Source of the DNA: JAEZAA01 sp964514485
GTDB lineage: Bacteria; Pseudomonadota; Gammaproteobacteria; Pseudomonadales; Oleiphilaceae
DNA: 64,000 nucleotides
Assembly (NCBI GenBank): GCA_964514485.1
Contig: CAZEWG010000013.1
Coordinates: 10,861-74,860, forward strand
Reading direction: 5' to 3'
Positions 63,533 through 64,000 of this stretch are shown in pieces. The notes under the pieces were generated by a model, which was not told the DNA's origin, did not search any database, and worked only from the letters and a program-made list of their open reading frames with translations. Both the position numbers and the translations under genes were made by a program. Every line of letters begins with the position of its first letter. Position 1 is the first letter of the stretch.

Positions 63533-63877
63533 ATGGATGATTCTCTCTACCCGCCCATAGGCCCGCAGATCGCACGCAAGCGTCATGATCTGGCACCCAA
63601 ACCACTGGAGGCGTTCAAGGCCTTTAGCGCCAGTGTGTTTGCCGATGGCGCACTGCCGGGCAAGACCAAACAACTGATCGCTGTTGCGGTGGCGCACGTG
63701 ACACAATGTCCGTACTGCATTCGGGGCCATACCCAGGCGGCTCTGAAAGCTGGTGCGACTGAGCAGGAAATTATGGAAGCGATTTGGGTCGCCGCGGAGA
63801 TGCGCGCTGGTGCGGCCTACGCCCACTCTACCTTGGCCATCAATGCCATGCTGCACGAACACACCACATCTGATTAG
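63533..63877 (+). CDS. AhpD-like carboxymuconolactone decarboxylase family protein
   Basis: A 114-residue AhpD/CMD-fold protein. The redox motif CPYCIRGH (~CXXC with a following His) is intact, so a peroxidase-reductase role is likely rather than decarboxylation. ATG 63533 lies just after a GGGGGCG stretch; an in-frame ATG at 63485 would lengthen the protein. Peroxiredoxin partner genes are not in the window. Confidence 0.88.
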   Translation: MDDSLYPPIGPQIARKRHDLAPKPLEAFKAFSASVFADGALPGKTKQLIAVAVAHVTQCPYCIRGHTQAALKAGATEQEIMEAIWVAAEMRAGAAYAHSTLAINAMLHEHTTSD

Positions 63878-64000
63878 ATCATTCCCACCGCCACTTGGCT
63901 TTTGCCGCTTCCGGCAGTGTGGTTTTTGACCAGAGCGGTTCAGGATATCCCTGTTCTTTACATTAAGGGAGATGGAGCTTCATAACTTCATAAAGGGAGG
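63878..64000. other. Sequence after the AhpD-like gene to the window edge
   Basis: 123 bases without a recognisable feature. GCCGCTTCCGGCAGTG could form a short hairpin near 63904-63919 but has a weak stem. A possible ribosome-site-like AAAGGGAGG stands at the window edge, so a plus-strand gene may begin just beyond. Confidence 0.3.

Noticed and set aside
63360..63605. Minus-strand open frame of 81 codons overlapping the AhpD-like gene start
   Set aside because: It runs across the intergenic region and opposite the AhpD-like gene, without a ribosome site or recognisable motif.

Overview
The window looks like chromosomal core sequence from a free-living, probably marine or halotolerant gammaproteobacterium of the Pseudomonas/Marinobacter/Hahella type. 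The gene order lptM-lysA-dapF-DUF484-xerC-HAD, class I adenylate cyclase, TamA/TamB, OprD-family porin, SlyD with a His-rich tail, a TRAP transporter and many c-di-GMP and histidine-kinase proteins all point that way. The genus cannot be fixed from sequence alone. No rRNA, tRNA, CRISPR array, intact insertion sequence or prophage was found. A run of 100 N at 52840-52939 is flanked by two identical 55-bp copies and is almost certainly a scaffolding artefact.

Layout. 1-4.4 kb: the start of a TRAP solute-binding protein (cut by the window edge), then a large PAS hybrid histidine kinase. 4.4-6.4 kb: queC-queE for 7-deazaguanine (queuosine) synthesis, with a structured leader, then a PilZ protein. 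6.6-13.2 kb: a YbfF-type esterase and the tamA-tamB outer-membrane assembly pair. 13.2-20 kb: a GGDEF protein with a degenerate EAL domain, TerC, SlyD, a thioesterase, a fructosamine-kinase-like protein and a GntR regulator. 20-25 kb: a patatin-BamA fusion (PlpD type) translationally coupled to a repeat protein, plus several small conserved proteins (DUF2905, DUF2470, CPXCG). 25-27.7 kb: an EvgS-like hybrid sensor kinase. 27.7-35.5 kb: the minus-strand run cyaA, lptM-lysA-dapF-DUF484-xerC-HAD, which joins lysine/peptidoglycan precursor synthesis, chromosome dimer resolution and cAMP synthesis. 35.6-42 kb: small transport and unknown genes (SMR, DUF421, DUF2059, a Ca2+/cation antiporter, PF10118 protein, hemerythrin, acetyltransferases). 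42-46 kb: a periplasmic three-subunit flavin dehydrogenase (Tat-type small subunit, GMC/[3Fe-4S] large subunit, triheme cytochrome c). 46-50 kb: a di-heme peroxidase overlapping a DAHL-PAS-GGDEF-EAL protein. 50-51 kb: a ParD-like antitoxin overlapping methionine aminopeptidase. 51-64 kb: OprD porin, DUF1294 protein across the gap, nitrilase/GNAT pair, quinone oxidoreductase, a membrane-tethered receiver protein, a GreA/B-like factor, SGNH esterase, AraC regulator divergent from a fatty-acid hydroxylase, ZapE, diaminopimelate dehydrogenase and an AhpD-like protein.

How the genes work together. Signal transduction is dense: two hybrid kinases, two GGDEF/EAL proteins, one PilZ effector, one lone receiver and adenylate cyclase. 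Envelope genes are also over-represented (TamA/B, PlpD, OprD, LptM, several lipoproteins). Lysine and meso-DAP metabolism appears twice: dapF-lysA in the operon and a one-step diaminopimelate dehydrogenase at 62-63 kb.

The best candidates for undescribed biology are the ParD-like/MetAP pair with its palindromic operator, the di-heme peroxidase/c-di-GMP overlap, the receiver domain anchored by a C-terminal membrane helix, and the structured leader in front of queC. Product assignments rest on motifs and family memory; no database search was run.
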